64,000 bases of DNA from Gentiana macrophylla (taxonomy: Eukaryota > Streptophyta > Magnoliopsida > Gentianales > Gentianaceae): assembly GCA_026214975.1 (NCBI GenBank), contig CM047808.1:6313262-6377261 (forward strand), written 5' to 3'. The notes below the pieces were generated by a model. It was given only the letters and a program-made list of their open reading frames with translations. It made no database searches and was not told where the DNA came from. This document shows positions 32,239 to 43,573 of this stretch, in pieces. Every line of letters begins with the position of its first letter. Positions within the stretch are counted from its first letter, which is position 1. Made by a program: the position numbers and the translations under genes.

Positions 32239-33830
32239 TCTTCCATTGTGGTGATATACCAACGCGGTAACTACCGTAAGTGACATAAGCCATAGTCTAT
32301 ATAAGTTATTGTTGTTATGACCAGGTCTTGGTCTCAGATGGGTGTTTAGTCCATGTGCGTGTCATGGATCCGACCAAAGTCCGGTTTGTTGTGTGCCGGG
32401 TGTCCTCGGGTCTATCCAGACATGTCCAGCTTGTCAAGACATGTCCAGGCTTGCCCAGGCATGTCGGAACATGTCCAAAACATGTCCAGACATGTCTCAG
32501 GACTTGTCCAACCTGTTGATCTGAGTCTGGATCTTGTCTTGGTGTATGCTACATGATAGTGAAAACTAATATTTGGCATGCAACATATTGTACAAAACTT
32601 ACATTTGGTATGCAACTTATTGTAGGGAGCTTTTGTTTGGAGTTGCAAGGCTTTGGTCACTGAGGTAACAACTCAAGATACTTGGGAGTTTTGTTTTTCT
32701 TGGGCCGTCACTGATATAATGATATGATACAACTCGATAAATTATCATTCAATCTAAAAGCTTGAGTTGTTGTTCAATCACAACTTTAACAATACTTTTT
32801 TTTAATTTAAAACCCTTTTTTAGAGGAAAGGGGCAAATGACGAGGTTTTCTTTAAAGCCCTTTGCTTTGATATCATCTCTAATTACCATCTCACTTGAAG
32901 TTGTAAACTTCGTGTCCCGTCTTTTATAAGTTTATGTCCAAGTCTTTGTTAAAGTATATCTACCCGTATGCTATCTATCTGGTGACTTGGTTTTTTTTAA
33001 GGTTTGCTGTGAGTTCAATTTTATTTAGTCTATGATTCATCTTGCATAATATGGGTATGCCATGGTCGTGTATGCATTCTGCTTGCTTTTTGGGTCGACA
33101 TAAACTTGTTGACTATTATGTTCAGTTCTTGCAGTCTGTTGTACAAGTGTTATAAAGACCATGATTATTCTTTTTTGTTCTTTCTCGTGTTCTTGAAATT
33201 GTGGATGAAAATATTGAAGACTTGGAAACTTTTTGGTGTTCCTTAAGTTATGTTTTAGTACTTGCGTTGTTGCTCCTGAACCGCGTTTTTCTGTTCTTAA
33301 GTCTGGTACTTGTGTCCCTAAAGTGGTGCCTTACCTTATATCCCTTTCTTACTCCAGGAGTTTTAGTGCACCGTGTTACCCTTTTTCAATAGCTTTTAGA
33401 TGGAAAGTAGTATTTTGATTCTACATAGACTTAAGTTGGCATTTCAAATTTATAAACTTGTTTGATTTTATTTTATTTTATTTTCCTCTGGTTTTGATGC
33501 CTTGATATTAATGCAGATCATGGCTTCCCATAAGGAGATTGAAAAGATTACGCGTGAACATAGGTATTGAAAAAATACCTCAACCATCTAATGTGTTTAT
33601 TCCTCGTAAACCTGAAGCTTCATAATACCGTGAAAGTGTATCTATTTTTCCTATTTTCGGATATTACATTATAGTCTTTCTTCACTAATTATTGATGGAA
33701 GTTTGACTTTATATAAAGTATGTAAAGGTGGATGTTTGTATAGTAATCGTGAGTGTACATGTTCTTGAATGCAACTACTATTGGCAATTTGTTATTGAAT
33801 CTCGATTTTGCATTTTGTTGTTATTGAATC
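32239..33830 (+). other. CACTA interior, right part
   Basis: It contains a second cluster of ACATGTCC motifs (about 32405-32510). An exon-like piece near 33514-33570 (after TTAATGCAG: IMASHKEIEKITREH, then stop) is not recognised. The rest is AT-rich without supported genes. Confidence 0.4.
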
Positions 33831-33834
33831 CTGA

Positions 33835-34177
33835 TTAATGAGAGGAAAATAATCTATAATGAGGGATGTTTTTTTTTATCAAATCGTAATTTAATAAGGG
33901 GTTATTTCGCCATTAAATCACGATTTGTGAGGGTAACTTACCTTATAATAAGGGTTTAGATTGTTATTAAAAATGATTTTTAATAACAGAAAATACCATT
34001 ATTAATGTCCGATATTATTAATAACGGGATTGAGTTTCCCGTTATTGAATACTTTATCGCGGAGGCAAAGAATAAGGAAATATAACAGAAATTTCCCGTT
34101 ATAAAAGGTTTTTATGAGGGGAAATAAACAATTAATGACGAGAAGTACCCTTATTAATAGCCGATTTTCTTGTAGTG
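33835..34177 (-). repeat. CACTA right terminal and subterminal repeats
   Basis: AATAAGGG, TAATAACGGG and TTATTAATG-type motifs in both orientations, ending in the inverted terminal repeat with GTAGTG. Confidence 0.85.
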
Positions 34178-34180
34178 TTT

Positions 34181-34660
34181 TTTTTGTAGAATTAAGACCA
34201 AAATGTCTTGCATATGATATATGTATTGCAATGGATGCTGCTGTTGTATTTGGCATGAAGTAAATTAACAACGCCCTAAGAGGGGAAAGATAGCATGTCA
34301 TAAGAGAGAGGCGAGGCGCTTAACGTTCTACTTCGAGAAGCCGGCTTTTTAATGATGCGGAGGAGGAGCCCTAGGCCGACAAATTTTATAATACAAGCGT
34401 TGTATGAAGATTGTATTAGACGAATTACATTACAACCTTTCATTTCTAAGATCTCATAGACGATAAAAATGTATTACATGAAAGAGAGTAAAGATAAGAT
34501 TTTCTAATGTATACCACTTGGTACAACCGTTACACCATAAAATCTCTCGAGTCGTAGAACCATTGAGAATGAATAATGAGAATAGGTTAGAGGATAGCAA
34601 GAGTTAGAGAGAGAAAATGTCTTAGGAGGTTTTCTTTTTTGACTAGGCCATCTCTAAGCA
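34181..34660 (+). other. Flank with NLR 3'-like sequence
   Basis: The first 80 bases (GAATTAAGACCAAAATGTCTTGC, given in parts: GAATTAAGACC, AAAATGTCTTGC; then ATGGATGCTGCTG) resemble the 3' flanks of copies C (43258-43282) and E (54943-54975). The CACTA therefore lies in the 3' flank of NLR B. The rest shows no gene. Confidence 0.5.
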
Positions 34661-34795
34661 AGTTAGGAGGATTCCGCCATTCATTCTTAAAAAATTTCAT
34701 GGTAATTGTGTAGACACCTAAAAACCTAGGAAAACATCCCGCCGCTCTCGCTTCTTGCTACCTCTCTTCACCGGTTACCATGGCATCACGCCGCC

Positions 34796-36415
34796 ATGGA
34801 AACCGATTCCCAAGCGCAAGATGACGAAGGCCTGGACTTCTATCGAAGCAAAGATAAATGGAAGGAGAAGATTACCGGAGGAGCAGAAAGTTCATCAAAA
34901 TGGTTCTTGAAGGGAGGAGCCGAACTCTTAAAAGAGCCCAAAAGGCATTCGAATTTCTATACTGGAGAAGGAGAAGACGAATCCGATATAGCGGATTTCA
35001 TCAAAATTGTCAAGACCGAGAGGAACAGATCGATGAGGACCCTATTGAAATCCTACCAATGATCGCATCGAATTATGGTATCCATGGAGGAGAGCTGTTT
35101 TGGTAAAGGTTTTAGGCTGAAATATATCCTTCGAATACTTCAACAAAAACCGAACTTTCTATGGGGCATCTCAGCGAAGGTGGATATAGTAGACTGGACT
35201 CAGATTATTATGTGATTCGTTTTGCTAGCAAGGAAGACTATGAAGCGTGCTCTTTCGATGGGGCCATGGACTATCCAAGGTCATTATTTGACAAAGTGAG
35301 GAAATGGAGACCATTCTTTCAACCTTCCAAACAAAAGATCCTCTCAACTCTGGTTTGGGTACGTTTCCCAGGTGTACCCCATGAACTCTTTGAAAATGAG
35401 GATTTCCTGCTACAATTGGCAAGGAGGATCGGGAAGCCAGGAAAGGTGGATGTGGTCACCTCTCAGACCACAAGAGCAAAATTCGTTAGAATTTGTGTCG
35501 AAATGAATTTGAACCAGGTTCTAAGAACTAAAGTGGTGCTTAATGGGAACTCTTTTTGCAAGAGAATATGAAGGGCTAAACCAAACTGCTTTTGAGTGTG
35601 GTAAAGTAGGACACAAAACTCAGGAATGTACACTCAACCAACCACCACCAGATCAGCATACAGGATCAGGAAAACATAATCCATCCCTCTCTACTGGTCC
35701 AACTCCTGAAAAACCTTTTGGCCCTTGGATGATAGCTACAAATAGAAAGAGAAGACCCCCCATGGGCCAGAAGCAAAGAGCGGATAGACAAGATTGGAGA
35801 AATTACAATGACATTAATACAGAGAACCAAAGTAGACAGACTGAGAAATCTAAAGGAGGTTCTGGCGGGAAGACCAGAGAGGATATTTACACAGGGTCTA
35901 GATTTGAAGTGCTAGCAGAAGATGAAGTTTTAGAGGATATTCAAGTAGAAGGTAACTTGAATAATGTGAATGGCTTGAAGGAGAAAATGACAGAAGCAGC
36001 TTCCATGTTCACTGAAGCTAATGTAACTCTCCTTTCAAGAGGAATTCATAACCAGCCAAGCACCAAGAAAAAGGTAAGTGAAATGGAAGTCGATACCCAT
36101 AACAATGTCGCTCCTACGAGCCCACAAAGAGGAAGGATCCAACCACTCTGGCAAATGCATCATCCAATGTTCCTACCAAACGTTATGCGACAAGTACAAG
36201 GGCGATCAAGATTCCAGGTACCAGCAAACCATTACACGATATTAGCAACACAAAGGTGCGCAAGTACTTCATCTACTGTGGGTTCATCTCTTGATGACCA
36301 ACTTACATATAACCGCACATTGGAAGACAGAGTAAATCAAAAGGAAAACCCCTGCACCAAGGCAAAGGGATTTCATTACAGAATCAACAACAAAAGGGTG
36401 ATGCCAGGAATGTAG
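34796..36415 (+). pseudogene. LINE ORF1 (DUF4283 and zinc knuckle)
   Basis: Three open pieces in sequence. 34796-35062 is the acidic N-terminus. 35161-35571 is the DUF4283 part (DSDYYVIRFASKEDYEAC, then TLVWVRFPGVPHELFENE). 35543-36415 carries the CCHC-like knuckle (FECGKVGHKTQEC) and a long basic/serine-rich tail. The first Cys expected in the knuckle (C-x2-C) is replaced: the sequence reads AFECG where CFECG is usual. At least two frameshifts separate the pieces. ORF1 binds the LINE RNA. Confidence 0.85.
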
Positions 36416-36492
36416 GAATGTGGAAATTACGAGACGAACCACCAGATGGAACTCAGGAAACTGAGGGCCATATATCTCCTCAATAATTTTTT

Positions 36493-39400
36493 ATGAAGAT
36501 CATCACTTGGAATTGCAGGGGTGCAGGGTCAAGAGAGTGGTATCTCTATATTAAATCTTTGGTTAAAGACCAAAAACCGGATATGCTATGTCTTGTAGAA
36601 ACAAGAGTAAGTAGTACCAAGGCTCAAAGGATTATTAAGTCGGGAAATTTTTCCAGGAGTGTGTATAGAGGCTGGGGGGTTTGCAGGAGGTATTTGGTGT
36701 TTTTGGGGTGAATCCTGTGGTAGTATAAAACTCCTAACATGTACTCACTATTGTATGAACTTAGCTATTTTGCAAGGAGAAGTTATTCAGTGGATACTCA
36801 CGCTTGTCTATGCCTCCCATACCGGGTTGTAGAAGAAATGAATGTTGGAACTACTTTGAAAAATTAGCCAAGGTCATCAATCATCCTTGGTGTCTTATGG
36901 GGATTTTAACCAAGTTGTTGATCAAGAAGACAAGCTGGGGGTAGACCCATAGGAGGTAGAAATGTGGATAGCATGAGATATATGATACAGGAATGCGAAC
37001 TTACTGGCATTCAATTTCAGGGACCTAGATTCACTTGGTCAGGTCCAATCTACAAAGGAAGACCGATCCTACAAAGACTCGATCAAGCTTGGTGCAACAT
37101 CAAATGGCTGAACCTCTTTTCACAGGCTACTCTGACTCATCTTCCAAGAATACACTCAGACCATTGTCCTATAATTTTACAGCTTAATAACGTTAAAAAA
37201 AGCTTCAGTGGACCGCCTCCTATGATCTTTCTTACTGCCTGGTTTGAGCACTCGGAATTTGCTGACTTTGTCGATAAAAATTGGGAGGGAAATGTACAGA
37301 GATTTGATACAGCAGCTAAGAAATTTATGATCCAGGCCATGTCATGGAATAGAAGAGTATTTGGCAATATCTTTCAGAGAAAAATGGTGTGCCAGAAAAG
37401 AATAGCTGGGGTACAAAGAGCCATGGATGCTCATTATTCTCTCCATCCCAAATCTCTTGAATCACAACTCTTGAAAGACTTTGAAGACATCCTCAATCAA
37501 GAAGAGAAATACTGGCTCCAGAAAAGCAATCTCCAGTGGATTGTAGAAGGTGAAAGAAACACTCATTACTACCATCTAACCACTCTTCAAAGAAAACAGA
37601 GGAAGACTATTAGCGGTTTGAAAAGGAGGATGGCTCTTGGAGTAATGATCAAGGTAAATTCAAGAGATGATGAGGAATTTCTTTATCAGCCTGTATTCAA
37701 GAGAAGAAGAACATCATTTCTGCACTTGCAAGCTTGATCTACCCCTACTCTCTGCGGTTGATGTGCAACACTTAAATAGACAGCTCACTGAAAAAGAGGT
37801 TGAAGATGCAGTCTTTGACCTAGGTATGTATAAGGCGGCTGGGCCAGATGGACTTCCTCCTATGTTCTTCAAGAAATGCTGGGGTATTATTGGCAGTTCT
37901 GTTATAAATTTTGTTCTCAAGGCGTTTGATGATGGTTGGTTTCCCCCGGATATGAACGAAGTTTTAATCACTCTGATTCCCAAAACCAAACACCCGTAAA
38001 TTCCAGTAATAATTCGGCACCCATTGCCCTAGCTAATGTGATTATAAAGGTTGTGACTAAAGTCTTGGCAAACAGGCTTCAAAACGTGATCGGCCGGTTG
38101 GTAAGTCATACTCGAGTGCGTTTATACCGGGAGGAGTAGTGCGCAGAAACATTATTATCGCACAAGAAGTAGTTCATGATCTTGAAGCAAGAAAAAAGGG
38201 GAAAAGGGATATATGGTCTTGAAAGTGGATTTAGAAAAAGCATATGACAGGGGTGAGTTGGAATTTCCTTAAGAATATTCGGACACTATTGGTTTATCGA
38301 GAGATTGAAGAAACTTCTTCTACATACCATAACTTCCACCAAGCTATCTGTCCTTTGGAATGGAGACAAGCTGAATTCTTTCCATCCCAGCAGGGGTCTA
38401 AGGCAAGGAGACCCTATAGCTCCCTACCTCTTTGTGCTGTGCATGGAAATTCTGAGTCACAAGATTAATGTCGCTGTTAATGAAGGCAAGTGGAAACCAG
38501 TGAAGCTATCAAGGCAGGGACCTCCTATCTCCCATATTTTCTTTGCGGATGATCTCTTACTTTTGGGGATGCCACTATAAAGCAGCGAAACTATCGGCAG
38601 CTTTTACAAGGCTTCGCAATTGCTCGTGCCAAAAATCAGCATTTCAAAGTCGGTTTTCTTTACATCCAAAGAACGTGAGCACCAGGTTTAATAAGTGACT
38701 TGGCCTCTACTCTCAAAGATGACACACACTAGCAACTGGGAGATATCTTGAGTCCCATTCTGCATGGTCGCTTGAGAACCTCACACTTCACCTATCTAGA
38801 CGACAAAATGAAGAATAAATTATCTTCATGGAAGGCCAAAACTCTTACAAGTAAGGTAAAAAATTCTTATCCAAAGCTCTTTGGCAACCCACCATATTAT
38901 GCTATGCAAACCGTGTTGATTCCTCTCACTACTAATGTCCATACAATGGAGAGAATATGTAGAAATTTCTTTTGGGGAGATAATGAGCATCGTGAAAAAT
39001 GCATAATATCGCATGGCCTACTCTATGTAAACCGAAATTGGAAGGAGGCCTGGGGTTTAAAAGCTTAGACAGATGAATGTGGCAATGTTGGGAAAATTGG
39101 TGTGGCATTTGATTAATCAAACCGACGACTTGTGGGTAAAACTCCTATCCCACAAGTACAAGAATTTAACTAGTCAGGCTAAACCTGGTGCATCACCTAC
39201 CTGGAGAGGCATATGTAAAGCGTTTGGAGACTTACATAAAGGTTATAATTTGGAGCTTAATACAGCAAAATGGATTTCGGGCCAAAATAATAAATATTCA
39301 GTGGCTTCGGGATACAATTTTCTTACAAAGGGAGGAGAGCAGCCTAACCCGGAACCAATTTGGAAGGCAATTTGGGAGCTAAAAGGCCCAACTCGAGGTA

Positions 39401-39597
39401 CTTTTCTTATTTGGAACATAGCCCATAATGCAATACCTGTCGCAGACTTCTTATATAATAGACATGTTGGAGACACTCCAATATGTTCTATATGTGAAGA
39501 AAAAGAGGAGACTATTTTACGCATTCATGGACTCGCAATTGGGCGAAGGATATTTGGCGATTTGTATACCGGAAAGTATTACAACTACTTTCTTTGA
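36493..39597 (+). pseudogene. LINE ORF2 (endonuclease, reverse transcriptase, zf-RVT)
   Basis: The endonuclease starts MKIITWNCRGAGSREW with the catalytic Glu in CLVETR. A frameshifted middle follows, and SDHCPIILQL at about 37158-37187 is the catalytic His motif. RT blocks follow: YKAAGPDGLPPMFFKKCW (about 37830), SRGLRQGDPIAPYLFV (about 38390-38440) and FFADDLLLLG (about 38540-38570). The zinc-binding C-terminal domain is at 39240-39520 (WKAIWELKGPTRGTFLIW, then CSICEEKEET). At least six frame breaks occur. It nicks target DNA and reverse-transcribes LINE RNA in active relatives. Confidence 0.9.
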
Positions 39598-39919
39598 TAC
39601 TCGAATACCAAGGATTGATTCAAGTGAATCTGACGGACAACTTGATTAGAGAGACGTGAGAAAATGAGATGGAAATATCTTTGGAAGAAGCAGATATGGC
39701 ATTTGGTCGTGGAGAAATAAGATGAAACATAACTTTGAAAAGGATAGGCCCTCACTGTAATTTTGTAGCTAGTATTTTTGATAGACCGTAAATCTTGATT
39801 AGCCTGGTCCTTAGACTAGTTTAAAGTATAGCTTCTTTGTCTCGTTTACTTGGAAAGTTGGTGGACAATCCACTGTTGATGAATAAAAAAAAAAAAAAAA
39901 AAAAAGTTAGGAGGATTCC

Positions 39920-40215
39920 AATCCAAAAGATAATTTAGATTTTTTTTTTGAAAAAAGATAATTTATATTTATATTTATATTTATATTTATAGTCAATGCA
40001 TGTAATTATCATAACAAATGTTATAGTCTTTTATTGATTTTATAGCGTATCTATTCGTGTATCAAACGCTGTGCATTAAATATATTATTTATTATTTAGT
40101 GATATTTAAATATTGTTTGCATCTTCAACAAAAATACCCATATAAAAGTTTAAGGTCGTGAATAATTGTTTTTAATTTAAAATGGAAAAAAATGATGATA
40201 GGAGTCAACTTTACG
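39920..40215. other. AT-rich spacer with (ATTTAT)n
   Basis: About five copies of a hexamer at 39960-39991. No gene seen. Confidence 0.6.
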
Positions 40216-41033
40216 TGACTCCGCTACATTGTTTGGCCTCCGTTTACCATATTTTTAGCACATTTTTGGATAATTTAGACCACTTTCGGGGTAATATTGT
40301 GAGTTCCTAACACGGGGGGTAATTCCGTCATTTTGATAGTTTACCACCCCTTTTTTGATGATATTGACCCCATTCCCGAGCACGTTTACCCTTTGGAATG
40401 TTTTGGTTGTATTTGGTTATTGTGATGATGTAGGGTATTGGTGTCTCGATGACCCGAAAGGCAATGGTTTACAATGAGAAACATGACCGAGGCGAGAAAA
40501 GAGGTGGAAAAGGGAGTAAAAGTGAAGAATTGGTGGCACAGGGTCCAAACGCACGTTTGGAACCCTCAAACCAGCGTTCAGTCTCCAAACCGGCGTTCCA
40601 AGCTCAAACCGGCCTTGGTTGTTGCGAGTCAAACAGAGTTCGGCTCGCTTCAAACGCTAGTTTAGCAACTACCCCAAACGTATGTTCAGGCCATTCAAAG
40701 CGACGCTCCTCCTTCAAACGTGCGTTCCAGGCCTCTTAAACGCACGCTCCTACCTTCAAACAAAGCGCTCGCAAGACAAAAGCCCTAAGCGCCTGCAATT
40801 TCAAGCGTAACGCACGCTCCACTCATCTCAAATCGGCGTTTGAACCAAAATCTGCAGGATTTTCCCTCCACCTATAAATACCCCCCCTTAGTCCATTTTG
40901 GGATAGATTATTCATCTTCTTAGCCAAACTCCCCCCCTTCATAGCTCGAATTTTGTAATAGCTTAGAATACTCTCTCTTAGTGTAAATCAACAACATCTT
41001 AGCTTAATCTTTCCATTTCTTAGCATAGATTTT
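40216..41033 (+). repeat. Possible solo LTR or insertion with TATA box
   Basis: This block is absent from the corresponding place upstream of NLR B, where sequence left of GATTTTCAATTTTTT differs completely. It has a GC-richer body with recurring CAAACG(C/T)(A/G)CG motifs (40535-40815), a TATA box, and a pyrimidine-rich leader, ending in TTTCA next to the NLR C flank. No partner LTR or clear target duplication was found, so the class is uncertain. Confidence 0.4.
40873..40880 (+). promoter_or_regulatory. TATA box
   Basis: TATAAATA preceded by CC and followed by a C-rich run, as in plant LTR promoters. It reads towards NLR C. Confidence 0.45.
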
Positions 41034-41049
41034 CATTTCAATTTTTTTG

Positions 41050-41380
41050 TTATGGGGTTCACTAAGAAAAACTCAATTTCCATCAAATGCACTTGGAGTT
41101 TTAAAAGGGGCTTTGTTTTTTTTTTTTTTAATTTTTATGGCACCAGATTGTTTTAAATGTCAAATTGAGCTAGCTAATATGGAGTTGACCCTTTCTCCCA
41201 ATTGAGAATGTCAACTCTTTGAAAATAGAAATGCAGCCACAACAACATGACAGTAGTAAATGTTTTTAGAAGTCAATTTGTGTAATATAACTTACAATTG
41301 AGCTGCAGAAGGCCCATAGATCAAGCTCCCATCGGAAAAAAGAAAGATTGTACGGATTCTCGTGGGCAATCACGAACAAG
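41050..41380 (+). promoter_or_regulatory. 5' flank of NLR copy C with paired W-box motifs
   Basis: TTGACC at 41185-41190 and inverted core GTCAA at 41210-41214, spaced exactly as in copy B. The start of this block (TTATGGGGTTCACTAAG) is the uninterrupted version of the copia target site. Near-identity with 22500-22821 continues to the ATG. Confidence 0.55.
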
Positions 41381-42087
41381 ATGGACAAGTTTCGGAAGTG
41401 TTTTGCGTTTTGTTAGTTGTTCAACATCAAAGGAGACGAAAGAAGAAGAAAGCGAGATAACGAATTCGGGTTATTTTGAATGGTTGGACTCTGTTTTTGA
41501 AGAAGAGCGCCATTTGAAAGGAGTTTTGGAAGTGTTTGACTCTAGTCTTGAAGAGCTACCTTTGATTTCAGAAAATTCCCCATGGGCTGATCAGATGGTA
41601 GAAAAGATTCAATCTTGTAAGATTCTTGAGAATGTTCTTCTGGTCCTTTTCCACGTTGGAAGATACTGATGGAGAAATCAGGCATATTTTAATACCGGTA
41701 AACCATAATATGTGGAATATCAACATATAAACTTTTAGTTTTTTCCCTTCGGAAAACACAAAACATGAAATCGAAAACTGGATTCTGGATCTGCAAGACA
41801 GAATACAGAATTGTAAGCAAAAATTTGAAGAACCGTGTGAACTTCTATTACGGTACTCATTGAGATGCAATCCTCTTATGAACAGATTGACTGTGGAATT
41901 TTTGGATGAAATTCTCCAGAACCTGAAGGATCTATACAAGTTCAAAACTGCTGATGAAATTCTTTTGTTCAACAATCAAATCGCAACCCTCGAGAAGAAT
42001 GTAACATTGTTGCATAATCTCTTTAATCTCGCTCCTGTTCAATTGGGGGATTCATGTTGTTCATGTTCTTGCTCAATATTCAGCTAG
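41381..42087 (+). pseudogene. NLR copy C, N-terminal domain only
   Basis: The ATG at 41381 begins MDKFRKC, but an extra T (TGTTTTGCG) shifts the frame at once. The domain is then readable in another frame to 41669 (LDSVFEEERHLKGVLEVF), where the same frameshift as copy B occurs. It resumes at 41860-42087. Relative to B it has two further deletions (near 41709 and 42052). Homology ends at about 42100 at the same point as copy B. The encoded region corresponds to the R1-type N-terminal helical domain. Confidence 0.88.
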
Positions 42088-42094
42088 CCTAGTA

Positions 42095-42320
42095 TTTATC
42101 GTCTTCGTTTTCAAATGGACAAGGTGCTAATTATGAGATAAACCATAATTTGAAAAGTAAGTTGTGTTTTCATCCACACTTTTTTCTCATCTTATTTTTG
42201 CAGCTTTTGCAATCTTACGAGATTAAACTCGTCCTTCGGTATGGATTATCAGATACCTTGTGGAAAAGCATAGCAAGGGGAATTTCAAGGAGAATTTTAA
42301 GAGAGTTTATATTTATACTA
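42095..42320 (+). other. Exon-like segment fused to truncated NLR C
   Basis: Same segment as 23620-23840 behind copy B, with the intron-like GTAAGT..TTGCAG and a 6-base deletion in the following exon-like stretch. Unidentified. Confidence 0.45.
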
Positions 42321-42415
42321 GTCTAAAACCCGCGCCATGCACGGGGTTATTTGAGTTTATGAAAAAATAATAAATTTGGACATTCAACATATATATATAT
42401 GATGATGTTCACATT
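42315..42415. other. Junction sequence between NLR C pieces
   Basis: It starts with ACTAGTCTAAAACCCGCGC-type sequence and GCACGGGG, a motif dispersed in plant genomes and often near repeats. It may mark the end of an inserted element. Confidence 0.3.
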
Positions 42416-42417
42416 CA

Positions 42418-42983
42418 TCATAGACTCTCTCAGTAAACTTGAGTCACTAAAGGTTTCCCATGTGGGAGAGCGATGTTTAAGTTCATTTAACTATCTTTCA
42501 GCTCTTAAGAAACTATCATTATCAAAGGGCGGCCTAGACCGGAGATATATATCAGAGATCAGTAAAATGCCTTGTCTAGAGGTACTGAAGCTACTAGATT
42601 ATGCCTTTTCTGGGCTTAAGTGGGACATGGAAGACACAGAATTCCCAAAGCTTAAGTTTTTGAAACTGCAGGAATTAGATTTGGCTGAATGGATTGCGTA
42701 CGGCGAGTCTTTTCCTAGCCTGGAGGTACTTATTGTGAGTAGATGCTATCACCTGAATACAGTACCACCCAGTTTTGGAGAAGTGCTTACCTTGAAGAGG
42801 ATCGAAGTTAATGGATCACACGAAGCTGCTACTTCAGTTGTTGAAATTCAGGAAGCGCAAAAAGATTTTGGAAATGAAAAGCTTCATGTTATTGTTTTGG
42901 ACAATAATGAAATTAAGTTGTGTTCTTCACATCTCATGCAAGTAATTCTCTTTCACTTTCTGCTTCTCTGGCCATATGCTTAA
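42418..42983 (+). pseudogene. NLR copy C, first LRR block
   Basis: Open to 42983. LRR sequence starts at DSLSKLESLKVSHVGERCL and ends LHVIVLDNNEIKLC. The family signature KWDMEDTEFPKLKFLKL is present. Each repeat fits the LxxLxxLxL pattern of plant NLRs, the part that usually sets recognition. It lacks the earlier repeats and any NB-ARC in front, so it is an orphan C-terminal fragment. Confidence 0.88.
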
Positions 42984-43573
42984 TTTGAAAGTAGACAGAT
43001 GCCTATCCGGGCTAGCTTTTTCGTATCGTATCTTTTTTTTTTTTTTTTTTTTTTTGGTGGGAACATCACAATATTTTGATAAACAAAAGTGTTCTCGTTA
43101 CATCTTTTGCTTTTGGAACAATTCAAGTGTAGTGTTCGATATATTTTCTTTTCAGCATGTTTGTTTTCTCTTACACAAATGAACACTAAAAGCAGTCCTG
43201 TCCGACACTTAATCCTCTTCTCTAAATGCATGCTGAAATCGGATTTCACAGTTTTGTTGAATTAAGGCCAAAATGTCTTGCAGCCATCTATCTGTTTAAT
43301 GTCCTGCAGGCATAAACGTCTATCTGTGTAATGTTCAGCAGGCATCTTTTGATCATCTAAAACGACTGGTAAAATCAATGGATGAACGATTGGATCGAGA
43401 AGGATCTTCAACCTGAAAGATCCTTCTCGACATATACACAAGATGAACGATTTGGGTCCATTTATAATTATAACTGCTTTTTTGTGTAAAACAGATTATT
43501 AATGGGGTGATTATTAATTGTATAGTTGAATAAGATTTCTTGATAGTATTAGATTTCTTCATGTGCATACAAT
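42984..43573 (+). other. 3' flank of the first LRR block
   Basis: Contains a run of about 22 T (43030-43053) and a repeated AATGT(C/T)C.GCAGGCAT motif (43300-43345). It resembles the 3' flank after the second LRR block and that of copy E. No gene. Confidence 0.5.

Larger units (their letters stand above)
24124..34177. mobile_element. CACTA (En/Spm) transposon, about 10.05 kb, gene-capturing
   Basis: The ends are inverted: left CACTACAAGAAAACCGGC, right the reverse complement of CACTACAAGAAAATCGGC. Both continue with a shared TATTAATAAGGG block. A 3-bp target duplication TTT flanks it (24121-24123, 34178-34180). Subterminal regions (24150-24300 and 33840-34160) are rich in AATAAGGG/CCCCTTATT repeats in both orientations, as in CACTA elements. 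No transposase is seen, so it is non-autonomous. Inside are fragments of at least two host genes and a nested LTR element (28690-32233). Confidence 0.92.
34676..39904 (+). mobile_element. L1-type LINE, full-length but decayed (about 5.2 kb)
   Basis: It is flanked by a 15-bp target duplication AGTTAGGAGGATTCC (34661-34675 and 39905-39919) and ends in a poly-A tail (39885-39904). ORF1 carries the plant DUF4283 domain and a zinc knuckle; ORF2 carries endonuclease, RT and the C-terminal zinc-binding domain. Order and ends are those of plant L1 elements inserted by target-primed reverse transcription. Frameshifts throughout make it non-functional. Confidence 0.95.
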
